A stretch of DNA of 64,000 nt. It comes from Verrucomicrobiia bacterium. Lineage in GTDB: Bacteria > Verrucomicrobiota > Verrucomicrobiia > Limisphaerales > JADLHS01. Position 1 is the stretch's first letter, and every line of letters begins with the position of its first letter. The position numbers and the translations under genes were made by a program. The stretch is from the NCBI GenBank assembly GCA_023953615.1, contig JAMLJH010000002.1, forward strand, positions 460,592-524,591, written 5' to 3'. Under the pieces are notes generated by a model, which saw only the letters and a program-made list of their open reading frames with translations, did no database searches and was not told the origin of the DNA. Shown piece by piece: positions 43,407 to 52,794 of this stretch.

Positions 43407-43863
43407 TTAACCACGGATGGACACGGATTCTAAAATTGATCTGCAACATCCCGAAAACACCAAGCTGCTGCTCAAAGAGGAGACGCATCAGATTCTCGGG
43501 TGTGCGTTTGCTGTCTTAAACGAAATTGGCCACGGTTTCCATGAGAAGGTTTATGAGAATGCGCTGGTGGTTGAGTTCAAGGTGCGTGGCATTCCCTACG
43601 AACAGCAAAAGCGTTTTCCGATCATCTACAAAGGCGTCTTGGTCGCTGAGTTTGTCCCGGACCTGATAGCGTTCCGTTCGGTCATCGTGGACACCAAAGT
43701 GATCGAGAAAATTACCGATCACGAGCGCGGTCGGATGAACAACTATTTGAAGATTACAAAACTACGGGTTGGCCTGACGCTGAATTTTAAAACTCCGCGT
43801 CTCGAATGGGATCGGCTGGTTTTATGATTTCATCCGTGTTTATCCGTGTCCATTCGTGGTTAA
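43407..43863. mobile_element. Cassette with 20-bp inverted ends carrying a GxxExxY gene
   Basis: TTAACCACGGATGGACACGG at 43407-43426 is matched by the reverse complement of 43844-43863 (TTAACCACGAATGGACACGG), 19 of 20 identical. Between them is a single GxxExxY gene whose start codon lies within the left arm. The unit occupies the whole gap between cimA and valS. No transposase is present, so mobility would be in trans or historic. Confidence 0.65.
43417..43827 (+). CDS. GxxExxY protein (PD-(D/E)XK nuclease-like)
   Basis: 136 residues with the name-giving GFHEKVYENAL motif, preceded by TKLLLKEETHQILGCAFAVLNEIG. LVAEFVPDLIAF...IVDTKVIEKITDHE matches the D-x(n)-E-x-K core of PD-(D/E)XK nucleases, though the final E-x-K reads VDTKV. 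Function of this widespread family is not established. Start ATG at 43417 gives MDTDSKID, part of the inverted repeat. Confidence 0.9.
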   Translation: MDTDSKIDLQHPENTKLLLKEETHQILGCAFAVLNEIGHGFHEKVYENALVVEFKVRGIPYEQQKRFPIIYKGVLVAEFVPDLIAFRSVIVDTKVIEKITDHERGRMNNYLKITKLRVGLTLNFKTPRLEWDRLVL

Positions 43864-43872
43864 AATTTTAGC

Positions 43873-46800
43873 ATGAGTGAGATTCCCAAAGCATACGAAC
43901 CCCAATCTGTTGAGGACAAATGGTACGACTTCTGGCTGAAGCAAGGTTGCTTCACCGCCGATCCCGCGCGCGTCAGCGAAAAGCGTCCCGCGTACGCCAT
44001 CGTGATTCCGCCGCCGAACGTCACGGGCATGTTGCACATGGGGCACGTGCTCAACAACACCATCCAGGACATTCTCAGTCGCAAGGCGCGCATGGATGGC
44101 AAGGAAGTCCTCTGGTTGCCGGGCACGGATCACGCCGGCATCGCCACGCAGGTGATGGTGGAAAAACAACTCAAGAAGGAGGAAAAGAAATCGCGGCACG
44201 ATCTCGGGCGCGAAGAATTTCTCAAACGCGTCTGGGCGTGGAAAGAGAAGCACGGCGGCATCATCATCAACCAGCTCAAGAAACTCGGTTGCTCGTGTGA
44301 TTGGACGCGCGAACGGTTCACGATGGATGCGGAGTATTCGCGCTGCGTGCAGAAGGTTTTTGTCGAGTTATACCGGAAAGGTCTGATCTATCGCGGCAAA
44401 CGGATGGTCAACTGGTGTCCGGTATCGCAAACCGCGCTCTCGGATGAGGAAGTGGAAATGAAACCGCAAAAGGGTTTCATGTATTACTTCAAGGTGCAGG
44501 TGGTAGATGCGACGCCTTCGTCGCATGACAAAGTGGTCGCGACGTCTGCGGCGCTGGTTGCAGAAAAGCGCGACGGGGGCGTCGCGACCACCTCCGGCGA
44601 CGGGGGCGTCGCCGCTACGTGGCTCACCATTGCCACCACGCGACCGGAAACCATTCCCGCCGATACCGCGGTGGCGGTGAATCCGAAGGACCCGCGTTAC
44701 GCGCATCTCATCGGCAAACACGTTTATCGGGCTTTGCCGCTCGATCAACCGAAAGAGCAACGGATCATTCCCATTATCGGTGATGAGCAGGTGGATTTTG
44801 AATTCGGCACCGGCGTGTTGAAGGTGACTCCCGCTCACGACAAGACCGACTTCGAGATCGGGCAACGCCACCAACTGCCGTTGATTGACATCATCACGCC
44901 GGACGGAAAGATGGCGGCCGGAGCCGGAGCGGATCTGGTCGGATTGGATCGGTTTGTGGCCCGGAAAAAATCCGTCGAACTCCTGGAAGCTGCGGGCACC
45001 CTGGTTAAAACCGAACCTTACGAGAATAACGTGGGTTTCAGCCAACGCGCCGGTGTGCCGATTGAGCCGCGGCTGAGCGAGCAATGGTTTTTGAAGTATC
45101 CGGCGGTGGAGCAATCCAAGGCGTGCGTGGAGCAGGTTGCAACGGGGAGCACGCCCGCCCCGGGCGTGGCTGACCGCGCCCTCGCGGGCAGCATTGGTGG
45201 GGTGAAAGAATCTGGAAGTGTTGCTACGTCCGCGCGGGCTCGTGCGGCAGACGGGGCGTCCGCCGCTGCACGCGAGGCGCGTGCGCTCCCCGGCAAAATG
45301 CGGTTTCATCCGCAGCGGTGGGCGAAGGTTTATGACCACTGGCTGACGAACATTCAGGACTGGTGCATCAGCCGTCAGCTTTGGTGGGGGCATCGGATTC
45401 CGGTGTGGTACAACCGACCGGGCCTGGCGATCTTGAACCAAAAGAGCGTGGTCGTGGTTGAGGTGGATCAGACGCCGATTCCGCACAGCACCGTACGGGT
45501 TGCCCGGGAGGCGGCCTGGCAGCATCTCGAAGAGCAGGGTTGGCTAAATCAGTCATTTCGCAATTTGGATACCGGTTATGATTTCATTGTCACCCGGGCC
45601 GGACTCAAGCATGCCTTCAGTCATCCGGGAGTCGAAAATGTCGTCGCGGCCACGGTTCTCCCGGATTTGATTCGTACGGCGATTTTTGTTGGTGAGACCT
45701 GGCACGAACCACGGATTCCAGAAATTAAACGGGTGCTGCAGTTGTTTGCCGCCATGCGTTTCGAGGGGGCGCTGGTCGCGGTGAAGATAACCGTAAAGGA
45801 ATATCAGGATGGTTCACGCGTTTACGATCATGAGACGGAAAAAATTAGAGCGTCTGACGGTCAATCTCTGGGGCGGCGCTCCGCGGACGGAGTGTTGCGC
45901 GACCAGCCTACATCAGACGCTGGAGTACCTTTACGCCAGTTGATCCGGGACGTCAACCGCGAGGGTGCTTTTACACGAGTCCAAGAGAGCCAGCCGGGCG
46001 ACGGTTGGGAACAAGACCCCGATGTCCTCGACACATGGTTCAGTTCCTGGCTCTGGCCGTTTGCCACGATGGGGTGGCCCGAGCAGACCGAGACGTTGAA
46101 GAAATTTTACCCGACCACCGATCTCGTCACCGGGCCGGACATCATTTTCTTCTGGGTCGCGCGCATGATCATGGCGGGCTACGAGTTCATGGGAGATTTG
46201 CCGTTCCGCAACGTCTATTTCACCGGCATCATCCGCGACAAGCAGGGGCGTAAGATGTCCAAGACGCTCGGCAATTCGCCCGACCCGCTCGAACTCATCG
46301 CGAAATACGGCGCGGATGCGTTGCGCTTCGGCACGATGCGGAGCGCGCCGCTTGGTCAGGACGTGTTGTTCGACGAGAAGGACGTCGAACTGGGCCGCAA
46401 CTTCTGCAACAAGCTGTGGAACGCGTGTCGCTTCCGGCAAATGGTCGGTGGCCAAGGTGGCGGCGACGCCTCGTCGCCGCAGGGCAGGGAACGCGACGGG
46501 GGCGTCGCGGCCACTTCCGGCGATGGGGGCATCGCCGCCACGCGCACGACTACCTACGAAGTGCAGGGTGAAATCAATCCGGCGTTGCTGACCAACGATG
46601 ATAAATGGATTTTGCTCAAGCTGAGTCAGGCGATTCAGGAAATCACCACGGCCTTGCACACCTATAATTTCAGCACGGCGGTACAAACGCTCTACCGATT
46701 CTTTTGGAACGAGTATTGTGATTGGTACGTGGAGGCGAGCAAGGCGGTGTTGACGCGGCCCGTTACAACGTTGAATCGTGAAAACGTTACAACAGAGGAC

Positions 46801-47517
46801 GCGGTAACGTTGCAATGCTTTAACGATGTAACAGCACAACAAGCCAATACCCTCGCCGTGATTGACTTTGTCCTGAGCCATACGCTGCGGTTGTTTCATC
46901 CGTTTCTACCGTTCATCACCGAGGAGTTGTGGCACGGGATGGGTTACGCCACTGACATGCCCGAGCATCAAGGCGGTCAAACCATCATGAACGCGCCGTG
47001 GCCCAAACCGTTTGACGCGGATTTTTGCGAGGCGTACGGGTTGGATGAAGCGCATCTGGAGTTTGCCAGCCAGAAATATGAGGTCGTGACGCTGGGGCGC
47101 AATCTCCGCCGTATTGGCAACATTCAATCCGGCAAAAAGGTGAAGTTCGTGCTCAAGCCGAGTCGCGAAATTCCCGCGCCCGATGGTGAAGTGATCAAAC
47201 TACTGCTCAACGCCGAAGCCCTGGATTTTGCGGAAGATTATGTGGCGAAGAAGGGAACGCCGACGGTGCATACCGCGTTCGGGGATTTATATCTGCCGTT
47301 GGACGGATTGATTGACGTGGCGGCGGAACGGGCGCGGTTGACGAAGGAGAAGGAGAAGATTCAACTCGAGATCACCAAGGTGGAACAGAAGCTGGCCAAT
47401 CCCAATTTCACCCAACGGGCGCCGGCGGAGGTGTTGCGCGATCACGAACAGCGCCTGGCGGATTGGAAGGAAAAATTGGCGCACGTTAAGATGGCGCTGG
47501 AGGCTCTGGGTACGTAA
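43873..47517 (+). CDS. valS: Valyl-tRNA synthetase with four in-frame insertions
   Basis: 1214 residues against about 880-950 normally. Core features are intact: PPPNVTGMLHMGHVLNN (HIGH), LPGTDHAGIATQ, ATTRPET of the editing domain, DWCISRQLWWGHRIPVW, DPDVLDTWFSS, GRKMSKTLGNSPDP (KMSKS) and the C-terminal coiled coil (LTKEKEKIQLEITKVEQKL). Extra segments are at residues ~211-251 (CP1/editing entry, repeat-derived DGGVATTSGDGGVAAT), ~420-475 (repeat-derived, alanine-rich), ~514-712 (a ~200-residue insert containing a BECR-like domain, see findings) and ~860-895 (repeat-derived). All are in frame and lie at surface connections of the fold. Charging activity is expected if the inserts are tolerated. 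Confidence 0.95.
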   Translation: MSEIPKAYEPQSVEDKWYDFWLKQGCFTADPARVSEKRPAYAIVIPPPNVTGMLHMGHVLNNTIQDILSRKARMDGKEVLWLPGTDHAGIATQVMVEKQLKKEEKKSRHDLGREEFLKRVWAWKEKHGGIIINQLKKLGCSCDWTRERFTMDAEYSRCVQKVFVELYRKGLIYRGKRMVNWCPVSQTALSDEEVEMKPQKGFMYYFKVQVVDATPSSHDKVVATSAALVAEKRDGGVATTSGDGGVAATWLTIATTRPETIPADTAVAVNPKDPRYAHLIGKHVYRALPLDQPKEQRIIPIIGDEQVDFEFGTGVLKVTPAHDKTDFEIGQRHQLPLIDIITPDGKMAAGAGADLVGLDRFVARKKSVELLEAAGTLVKTEPYENNVGFSQRAGVPIEPRLSEQWFLKYPAVEQSKACVEQVATGSTPAPGVADRALAGSIGGVKESGSVATSARARAADGASAAAREARALPGKMRFHPQRWAKVYDHWLTNIQDWCISRQLWWGHRIPVWYNRPGLAILNQKSVVVVEVDQTPIPHSTVRVAREAAWQHLEEQGWLNQSFRNLDTGYDFIVTRAGLKHAFSHPGVENVVAATVLPDLIRTAIFVGETWHEPRIPEIKRVLQLFAAMRFEGALVAVKITVKEYQDGSRVYDHETEKIRASDGQSLGRRSADGVLRDQPTSDAGVPLRQLIRDVNREGAFTRVQESQPGDGWEQDPDVLDTWFSSWLWPFATMGWPEQTETLKKFYPTTDLVTGPDIIFFWVARMIMAGYEFMGDLPFRNVYFTGIIRDKQGRKMSKTLGNSPDPLELIAKYGADALRFGTMRSAPLGQDVLFDEKDVELGRNFCNKLWNACRFRQMVGGQGGGDASSPQGRERDGGVAATSGDGGIAATRTTTYEVQGEINPALLTNDDKWILLKLSQAIQEITTALHTYNFSTAVQTLYRFFWNEYCDWYVEASKAVLTRPVTTLNRENVTTEDAVTLQCFNDVTAQQANTLAVIDFVLSHTLRLFHPFLPFITEELWHGMGYATDMPEHQGGQTIMNAPWPKPFDADFCEAYGLDEAHLEFASQKYEVVTLGRNLRRIGNIQSGKKVKFVLKPSREIPAPDGEVIKLLLNAEALDFAEDYVAKKGTPTVHTAFGDLYLPLDGLIDVAAERARLTKEKEKIQLEITKVEQKLANPNFTQRAPAEVLRDHEQRLADWKEKLAHVKMALEALGT

Positions 47518-47554
47518 GCTGCGCAAGTTGACCAACCAAAAACGGAGAACGCTT

Positions 47555-49009
47555 ATGAAACGCTGGATCGGATTTTTGAGTTTATGGCTGCTGCTCGTCG
47601 CGCCCGTCGCCGGCGAACCAGCCGCGGTCATTCGCGCCAGCATGTTGGAAGCCCAAGGTCGGTTTCTGGCGGCGTCCAACACGCTTTACACGGCGGCGGC
47701 TGATTCCGCGCTGAGCGCGGCGGAGCGGCGGCGGCTGGCGTTTGAACTCGATCGGCTGGAGCGCATCCGCAAGGATTATCCCTTCACTCAGGCCAGCTTG
47801 TTCAAACGCTTGCAAGATGCCGTGCGGGATTTGACGGAAAGCGAGTTTGAAACCTGGGTGGCCAAGGGCTGGTTTGATGCGCGCGATTTCGACGGTGAAC
47901 GGCGTTACATGAGCGCGAGCGTCAGCAATTTGTTCTTTCGTCATCCGGAGTTGAATCCGCGCCGGTTGCCACTTCGAGATACGAGCAAACACGATCAAGC
48001 CAGTCTGGCCACCTGTCGCGCGATCCGTAAGGCTGCGCGTCAGGAAGGGCGACCTTATGTGTTGTCCAAGCGGTTGAATGCGGTCATGACCGTGACCGTG
48101 GACGCGGACGCGGTGCCGGATGGAGAAGTGGTTCGCGCGTGGTTGCCGATTCCCCGCGAGTACCCGTTTCAACAGGGTTTTGCGTTGCTGAACACCTCCT
48201 CGCCGGTGCGACATCTGGATGGTGCGGACAGCTCGATTCGGTCGGTTTATCTGGAACAAAAAGCGCAGGCGGGCGCGCCCACCAGGTTCAGCATCGAATA
48301 CGAGTATAAAATTTCCGGCGTGTCATTTGACATCAATCCGGAACGGGTGCGCCGCGTGGACGCACTGGACCCCGCCTTGAAACCGTTTTTACGGGAGGAA
48401 CTGCACGTCGCGTTCACTCCGGAAATGCGCGCGCTGTCGAAGAAAATTCTGGGCGATGAAACCAATCCGGCGCGGCAAGCCAAGCGGATTTACGATTGGA
48501 TCGCGGAGCACATCCAATACAGCTACGCGTTGGAGTATTCCACGATTCGAAATATCAGCGATTACTGTCGCGACAAAAGTTACGGGGATTGCGGGCAGGA
48601 GGCGTTGTTGTTCATCACGCTCTGTCGGCTGAACGGTATTCCGGCGCGCTGGCAATCCGGTTGGAATCTGTTTCCCGGCGTGAAAGGCATTCATGATTGG
48701 TGCGAAATGTATCTCGCGCCGTACGGCTGGATGCCGGTGGATCCGTACAAGGGAATTTTCGCCATGCAATACGCGCCGACCTTGACTCCGGAGGAAAAGC
48801 ATGAGGTGCGGGATTTTTACTTTGGTGGTTTGGATTACTACCGCATGGCGGCGAACAGCGCGCATAGCCAGGTGTTGACGCCGCCCAAGCAATCCTTCCG
48901 TTCCGACACCGTGGACTTCCAGCGCGGCGAAGTGGAATGGGGCACGAACAATCTTTACTTCGATGAATACAGTTACGGCTTGCAGATTCGCGAAGTGCCG
49001 ACGCCGTAA
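47555..49009 (+). CDS. Secreted transglutaminase-like protein
   Basis: From ATG at 47555 (MKRWIGFLSLWLLLVAPVAG) 484 residues with a signal peptide. The transglutaminase core has the triad Cys in YGDCGQEALLFITLCRLNGIPAR, His in GIHDWCEMYL and Asp in GWMPVDPYKG. The N-terminal half is a family-specific domain with the EYEYKISG strand region. These enzymes are likely cysteine proteases or peptide transferases in the periplasm. The stop codon is back-to-back with that of the convergent comEC. Confidence 0.88.
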   Translation: MKRWIGFLSLWLLLVAPVAGEPAAVIRASMLEAQGRFLAASNTLYTAAADSALSAAERRRLAFELDRLERIRKDYPFTQASLFKRLQDAVRDLTESEFETWVAKGWFDARDFDGERRYMSASVSNLFFRHPELNPRRLPLRDTSKHDQASLATCRAIRKAARQEGRPYVLSKRLNAVMTVTVDADAVPDGEVVRAWLPIPREYPFQQGFALLNTSSPVRHLDGADSSIRSVYLEQKAQAGAPTRFSIEYEYKISGVSFDINPERVRRVDALDPALKPFLREELHVAFTPEMRALSKKILGDETNPARQAKRIYDWIAEHIQYSYALEYSTIRNISDYCRDKSYGDCGQEALLFITLCRLNGIPARWQSGWNLFPGVKGIHDWCEMYLAPYGWMPVDPYKGIFAMQYAPTLTPEEKHEVRDFYFGGLDYYRMAANSAHSQVLTPPKQSFRSDTVDFQRGEVEWGTNNLYFDEYSYGLQIREVPTP

Positions 49010-51484
49010 TCACCACTCCCGATCCGCCGTGACGGGCCGGGGTTGCGGACGGTCTGGTGTCATCGCCGGTAATTTTTCCAACTCGAAGGTTTGGCCGTCC
49101 GCGGTGGCCAGTTTGCAACCGTCTGGTCGGAAGGAAATTGTGACCGCCCCCACGGTTCGGGTGTAGAGCGTGAGCACGCGGCGCGGTTCAAGACGCGCTT
49201 TCAATTCCAAGCTCGCCCGCGCGGTTGCGGGGAAGTCTGAATCCGCCACAATGATCACGCGTGGTTGGATGGCGTCGAGGAGCGCATCGGTCAGCGCTTC
49301 GGTTTGCTCCGGCAGACCGGCGACGAGCAGGTCCGAGCGGAGCTGCTGGCCTTCGCGTTCCAACAGCAAATTCTGACCCAGCCGTCCCAGGTCCGAGAGC
49401 AACAGGATGGTTGCCCCGTAAAATTCCGCCTGTCGCACCAGAGCGCCATCATCAGCTTGGGTGAAGCTGTCCGTTGGCGCGGGGTGTAAAATCCGCCACG
49501 GCGGGAGAAAGTCGCCGCGCGCGCTGGTTTTCAGATGGAACGATTCGCTTTGCAAATCCGCCACAATCCGCCGGTAAATCGGCGAGCGAAACCGGAGCGG
49601 ACTGACGAAAACTTCACGGCATCGAAATTCGTCGAGCAGCAATTCCGTACCGCCAACCTGTCGCAAGTCCCCGTGCGTGAGCAGGAGTCGCGGCAGTTGC
49701 GTGACGCCTTGGGCGCGTAAAAACGGACGGGTGACATACACGACGGAATTGCTGTTGCCGCAGTCCACCAACCAATCCTGCGATTTCCCGGCGGCATCGA
49801 AGTATTCGGCATGACCGCCCGCGAACGGCAGGACGGTGAGTGTGAAGTTGCGGCGCTCGCCGAGCCATTGACCGCCGTAATACAGGCCGAGCGCGCCCAG
49901 AATGATCAAAGTGCGTTGGCGGCGTCCGGGTCGCCACAGCCAGCCGCTCATAAAACCGGTAAGCAAACCATAATAGACGATGAACGTGAACAGACTGGGC
50001 GCGCGCACGAAAGCGTAGGCGCCGGGAATGAGCGTGGCCCAGTCGCGCAGTTTAATCATGCCCAGCATCCAGAACCACGCCGCGTGATTGAACAACTCGC
50101 TGAGCCACGGCCACCACGCGCCGCACAGCAGACTGCCCAAATTGCACGCCAGCGCCAGACTGCTCAGCGGCACGATGAGCAAGTTGGCCAGCAGCGTCAC
50201 GGGACTGAAAATGTGGAAGTAATACGCGGTTAACGGCAGCGCGCCCAGCCAGGCGGCGAGCGAAGTCGCAAAGCTCATGGCCGCGGCCCGGAGCAGCCAG
50301 CGCCGGGTGCGTTTCCAGCGGGGAATGACTTCCGGCGGCAGCAGTGGATCGTACGCGAGTCGTTGATCCAGCCAGCGTTGTAGTGGAGGCACGAATAACG
50401 CAATGCTGAGAACCACGAAAAAGGAAAGCTGGAAGCTGGCTTGAAATAATTGTTGCGGCTGCCAGAGCAGGATGATGAAGGCCGCGGCGGCCAACGAGTT
50501 CAACAGATCACTTGGTCGCGCCAACGCCCAGCCGCCGACGACGATGGTCATCATGAGCGTTGAGCGGATTGCGGACGGTTGCCAGCCCGTCGCCGCAGTG
50601 TAAAACCAGAGCAGGGGAATCACCACCAAACCGCACCCGCCGCGCGGCACGCGCAACCCCCGCAGCAGGCTCACCAGAATTCCGGCGATCAACGCGATGT
50701 GCAGTCCGGAAATGGCGAAGATGTGCATCGTGCCGGTTTTCATGAATGGCTCGCTCACTTCGCCGGTGAGCGCCGTCTTCCAGCCGAGCGTCATGGCCCA
50801 GAGCAATCGCAGCGGTTCATCGGGCGCGGGCAGCCCATAAGCCAGTTGATTTTTGGCCCAGGCAATAAAGCGGTCGGCCAACGGCGGGGTGACATTCGGA
50901 TTCAATCCGTGCCAGTCTGCGGCGGTGGTTTTCAATTGATAGTAAATGTTCTGCCGCGCGAGGTACGTGCGGTAATTGAACAAGCCATCGGCCATCGCGC
51001 TGGGCGGCGGTCCCAGCACGCCATAAATTTCGACTTCCTCGCCGCCGAAAAGCGGTTGCGTCAATTCACCTTGCGTGGTGACCAGGACCTGTCCGAAAGC
51101 CGGTTTCCATTCGTCGTTGGTGCGCAGTGCCGAAACTCGCAACGTAACCAAGGTGCGGACGAGTTCTTTTCCGTCATGTTCATGCAGCCGCAAGTTTGGG
51201 GTTTCCGATAACGTGCCGCGGACCGTGGCGAGCACCGGGGCCTCGGTCAGTTGCTGGCGTAGATCGTCTGGTGCTATCGGCGTGGTGAGTCGCAGCAGAT
51301 TGGTCATTCCAAGCCCGATCAGGAACAGCCCCAGCAGCGGGGCGCGCCAGCCACGCTGGCTCCACCCGACGAGAAGGAGAAGGAAACAAATCCCGAACAG
51401 CAACGGCAGGGGCGGGCTGACGATTTCCGCCAGCAACAGCCCGCTCGCATAATACAACGCCACCGGGATTAGAGGGCGTTTCAT
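49010..51484 (-). CDS. comEC: ComEC/Rec2-family DNA uptake channel protein
   Basis: From ATG at 51484 (MKRPLIPVALYYASG) 824 residues; the frame continues upstream to 51553 without similarity. An N-terminal DUF4131-like OB region is followed by the ComEC transmembrane competence domain (FAISGLHIALIAGILVSLLRGL, RSTLMMTIVVGGWALARPSDLLNSLA) and a degenerate metallo-beta-lactamase domain (VDCGNSNSVVYVTRPFLRAQG, LLLTHGDLRQVGG). It transports single-stranded DNA across the inner membrane in natural transformation. It points away from rex. Confidence 0.93.
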   Translation of the reverse strand: MKRPLIPVALYYASGLLLAEIVSPPLPLLFGICFLLLLVGWSQRGWRAPLLGLFLIGLGMTNLLRLTTPIAPDDLRQQLTEAPVLATVRGTLSETPNLRLHEHDGKELVRTLVTLRVSALRTNDEWKPAFGQVLVTTQGELTQPLFGGEEVEIYGVLGPPPSAMADGLFNYRTYLARQNIYYQLKTTAADWHGLNPNVTPPLADRFIAWAKNQLAYGLPAPDEPLRLLWAMTLGWKTALTGEVSEPFMKTGTMHIFAISGLHIALIAGILVSLLRGLRVPRGGCGLVVIPLLWFYTAATGWQPSAIRSTLMMTIVVGGWALARPSDLLNSLAAAAFIILLWQPQQLFQASFQLSFFVVLSIALFVPPLQRWLDQRLAYDPLLPPEVIPRWKRTRRWLLRAAAMSFATSLAAWLGALPLTAYYFHIFSPVTLLANLLIVPLSSLALACNLGSLLCGAWWPWLSELFNHAAWFWMLGMIKLRDWATLIPGAYAFVRAPSLFTFIVYYGLLTGFMSGWLWRPGRRQRTLIILGALGLYYGGQWLGERRNFTLTVLPFAGGHAEYFDAAGKSQDWLVDCGNSNSVVYVTRPFLRAQGVTQLPRLLLTHGDLRQVGGTELLLDEFRCREVFVSPLRFRSPIYRRIVADLQSESFHLKTSARGDFLPPWRILHPAPTDSFTQADDGALVRQAEFYGATILLLSDLGRLGQNLLLEREGQQLRSDLLVAGLPEQTEALTDALLDAIQPRVIIVADSDFPATARASLELKARLEPRRVLTLYTRTVGAVTISFRPDGCKLATADGQTFELEKLPAMTPDRPQPRPVTADREW

Positions 51485-51624
51485 GACGACCGCAGTTAAG
51501 CAGACCGCCGGCGCGCCGTCACGTCCCGTTTTTGATTCATTTTGATCCGTCAAACCCGTGGCGATTGAAAAAATCCGGCCCCTCGCATTGCCACCGTTCC
51601 GGTCGCGGTTTACTTTGGCGCACC

Positions 51625-52257
51625 TTGAAGAAGCTCAAGCGACCAGAAATTCCGCGCAAAACGGTGTACCGCCTGTCCACCTATCTGCGCTGTCTGGCGC
51701 CGTTGCGCGAACAAGCGGCGCAGACCATTTCCAGTGAAGCCCTGGCCAAAGCCGCCGGGGTCAAACCCACGCAACTGCGGAAAGACCTCGCCTATTTTGG
51801 CACGTTCGGCACGCGCGGTCTCGGCTACGACGTGCAGGATTTGTATCAACAAATCACCAATGAGCTGGGCGCTTCCCGTCTGCGTCCCGCCATCCTGATC
51901 GGCCTGGGTAACCTGGGGATGGCGTTGCTTTCCTACCGCGGATTTGAAAAGGAGGGGTTTGAAATCCTGGCGGCCTTCGACATTGAACCCGGTCGGCGGC
52001 GAAACAAAGAGATCAAGCGCCCCGTGTATGGGATGGATCAGTTGGCGGAATTTGTCCGCGCCCGTGAAGTGAAGATGGCCATTCTCACCGTGCCCGCGGA
52101 GGCCGCTCAGGAGGTGGTGAATCAATTGGTTCGCTGCGGGGTGCTGGGCATCTTAAATTTTTCGCCGGTGGTCCTGCACGTTCCCGAGAGCGTCATGGTC
52201 AACAATGTGAACCTGGCCATTGAACTGGAAAACTTGAGCTATTTTATCCGCGAATAA
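51625..52257 (+). CDS. rex: Redox-sensing transcriptional repressor Rex
   Basis: The conserved protein begins near TTG 51625 (LKKLKRPEIPRKTVYRLSTY) and has 210 residues; an upstream TTG at 51532 adds a non-conserved stretch overlapping the comEC leader. Winged-helix region TISSEALAKAAGVKPTQLRKDLAYFGTFGTRGLGYDV is canonical Rex. The Rossmann fold ILIGLGNLGMALLSY binds NADH/NAD+, and the C-terminal helix swaps between subunits. It represses respiratory or fermentative genes at low NADH. No Rex operator was located in this window. Confidence 0.9.
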   Translation: MKKLKRPEIPRKTVYRLSTYLRCLAPLREQAAQTISSEALAKAAGVKPTQLRKDLAYFGTFGTRGLGYDVQDLYQQITNELGASRLRPAILIGLGNLGMALLSYRGFEKEGFEILAAFDIEPGRRRNKEIKRPVYGMDQLAEFVRAREVKMAILTVPAEAAQEVVNQLVRCGVLGILNFSPVVLHVPESVMVNNVNLAIELENLSYFIRE

Positions 52258-52302
52258 ACCCGGCCTCAGCCGGTGCGAAGCAAGCCAGTGACCTCATTGT
52301 GG

Positions 52303-52322
52303 CCGCCGCGAAGTCGCGGCGG
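52303..52322. terminator. Strong GC hairpin downstream of rex
   Basis: CCGCCGCG and CGCGGCGG form a perfect 8-bp stem with an AAGT loop, 45 nt after the rex stop. A shorter hairpin (CCGGCctcaGCCGG) precedes it at 52259-52272. There is no U-run, so this could be a processing or REP-type site rather than a true intrinsic terminator. Confidence 0.4.
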
Positions 52323-52431
52323 TCTGCGGTACGGAAGGGGACGGGTCGTTGTTGATTGGAGTGGTTTATTTGGGGCTGGTTGGTCTGGGTAGGAAGCCGC
52401 TACTTACGTGCTCGTGCAAATAGCGTTCGTT

Positions 52432-52722
52432 ATGGAAAAGCAATACGTAGAACTACTCTTTGTTTACTTGGGAATGATGCTGATCGCTGGCAGCGCGCTA
52501 GTGTGGGTGATTTTTATCCGGGACTTTATTCGGAAACATGGAGGCAAGCCATCGTTCGCTTTGTTCAATTGGAGTCCGATTTTTGACTATCGAAAGGCAA
52601 GGCTGATTGCAAAAAGAGCGGGCCGTGTGCCTTGGTTTCTTCGTCTCTTCGAGGCGATGTTAACAGCAGCTTTTTTGATTGTGATCGTGTTGATGGTTCG
52701 GCTTGTGATTGAGTTCGGATGA
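52432..52722 (+). CDS. Small membrane protein, 96 aa
   Basis: From ATG at 52432 (MEKQYVELLFVYLGMMLI) with two membrane helices (YLGMMLIAGSALVWVIFI and MLTAAFLIVIVLMVRLVI) separated by a basic loop (FDYRKARLIAKRAGR). A GTG at 52408 would add eight residues. No family recognised. It stands alone between rex and the lipoprotein on the other strand. Confidence 0.55.
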   Translation: MEKQYVELLFVYLGMMLIAGSALVWVIFIRDFIRKHGGKPSFALFNWSPIFDYRKARLIAKRAGRVPWFLRLFEAMLTAAFLIVIVLMVRLVIEFG

Positions 52723-52794
52723 ATAACTGCCGGTTGTTCCACACACCAGTGAATCAGAATCCGGCTCTTGCCACCACTGGTTTGACGACTTCAC

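Noticed and set aside
45412..46008. valS insertion considered as an intein
   Set aside because: It does not begin with Cys/Ser, does not end with His-Asn before a Cys/Ser/Thr, and lacks intein splicing blocks; its middle looks like a BECR-type domain instead.
45931..46899. Minus-strand open frame of 322 codons
   Set aside because: Shadow of the valS catalytic region on the opposite strand.
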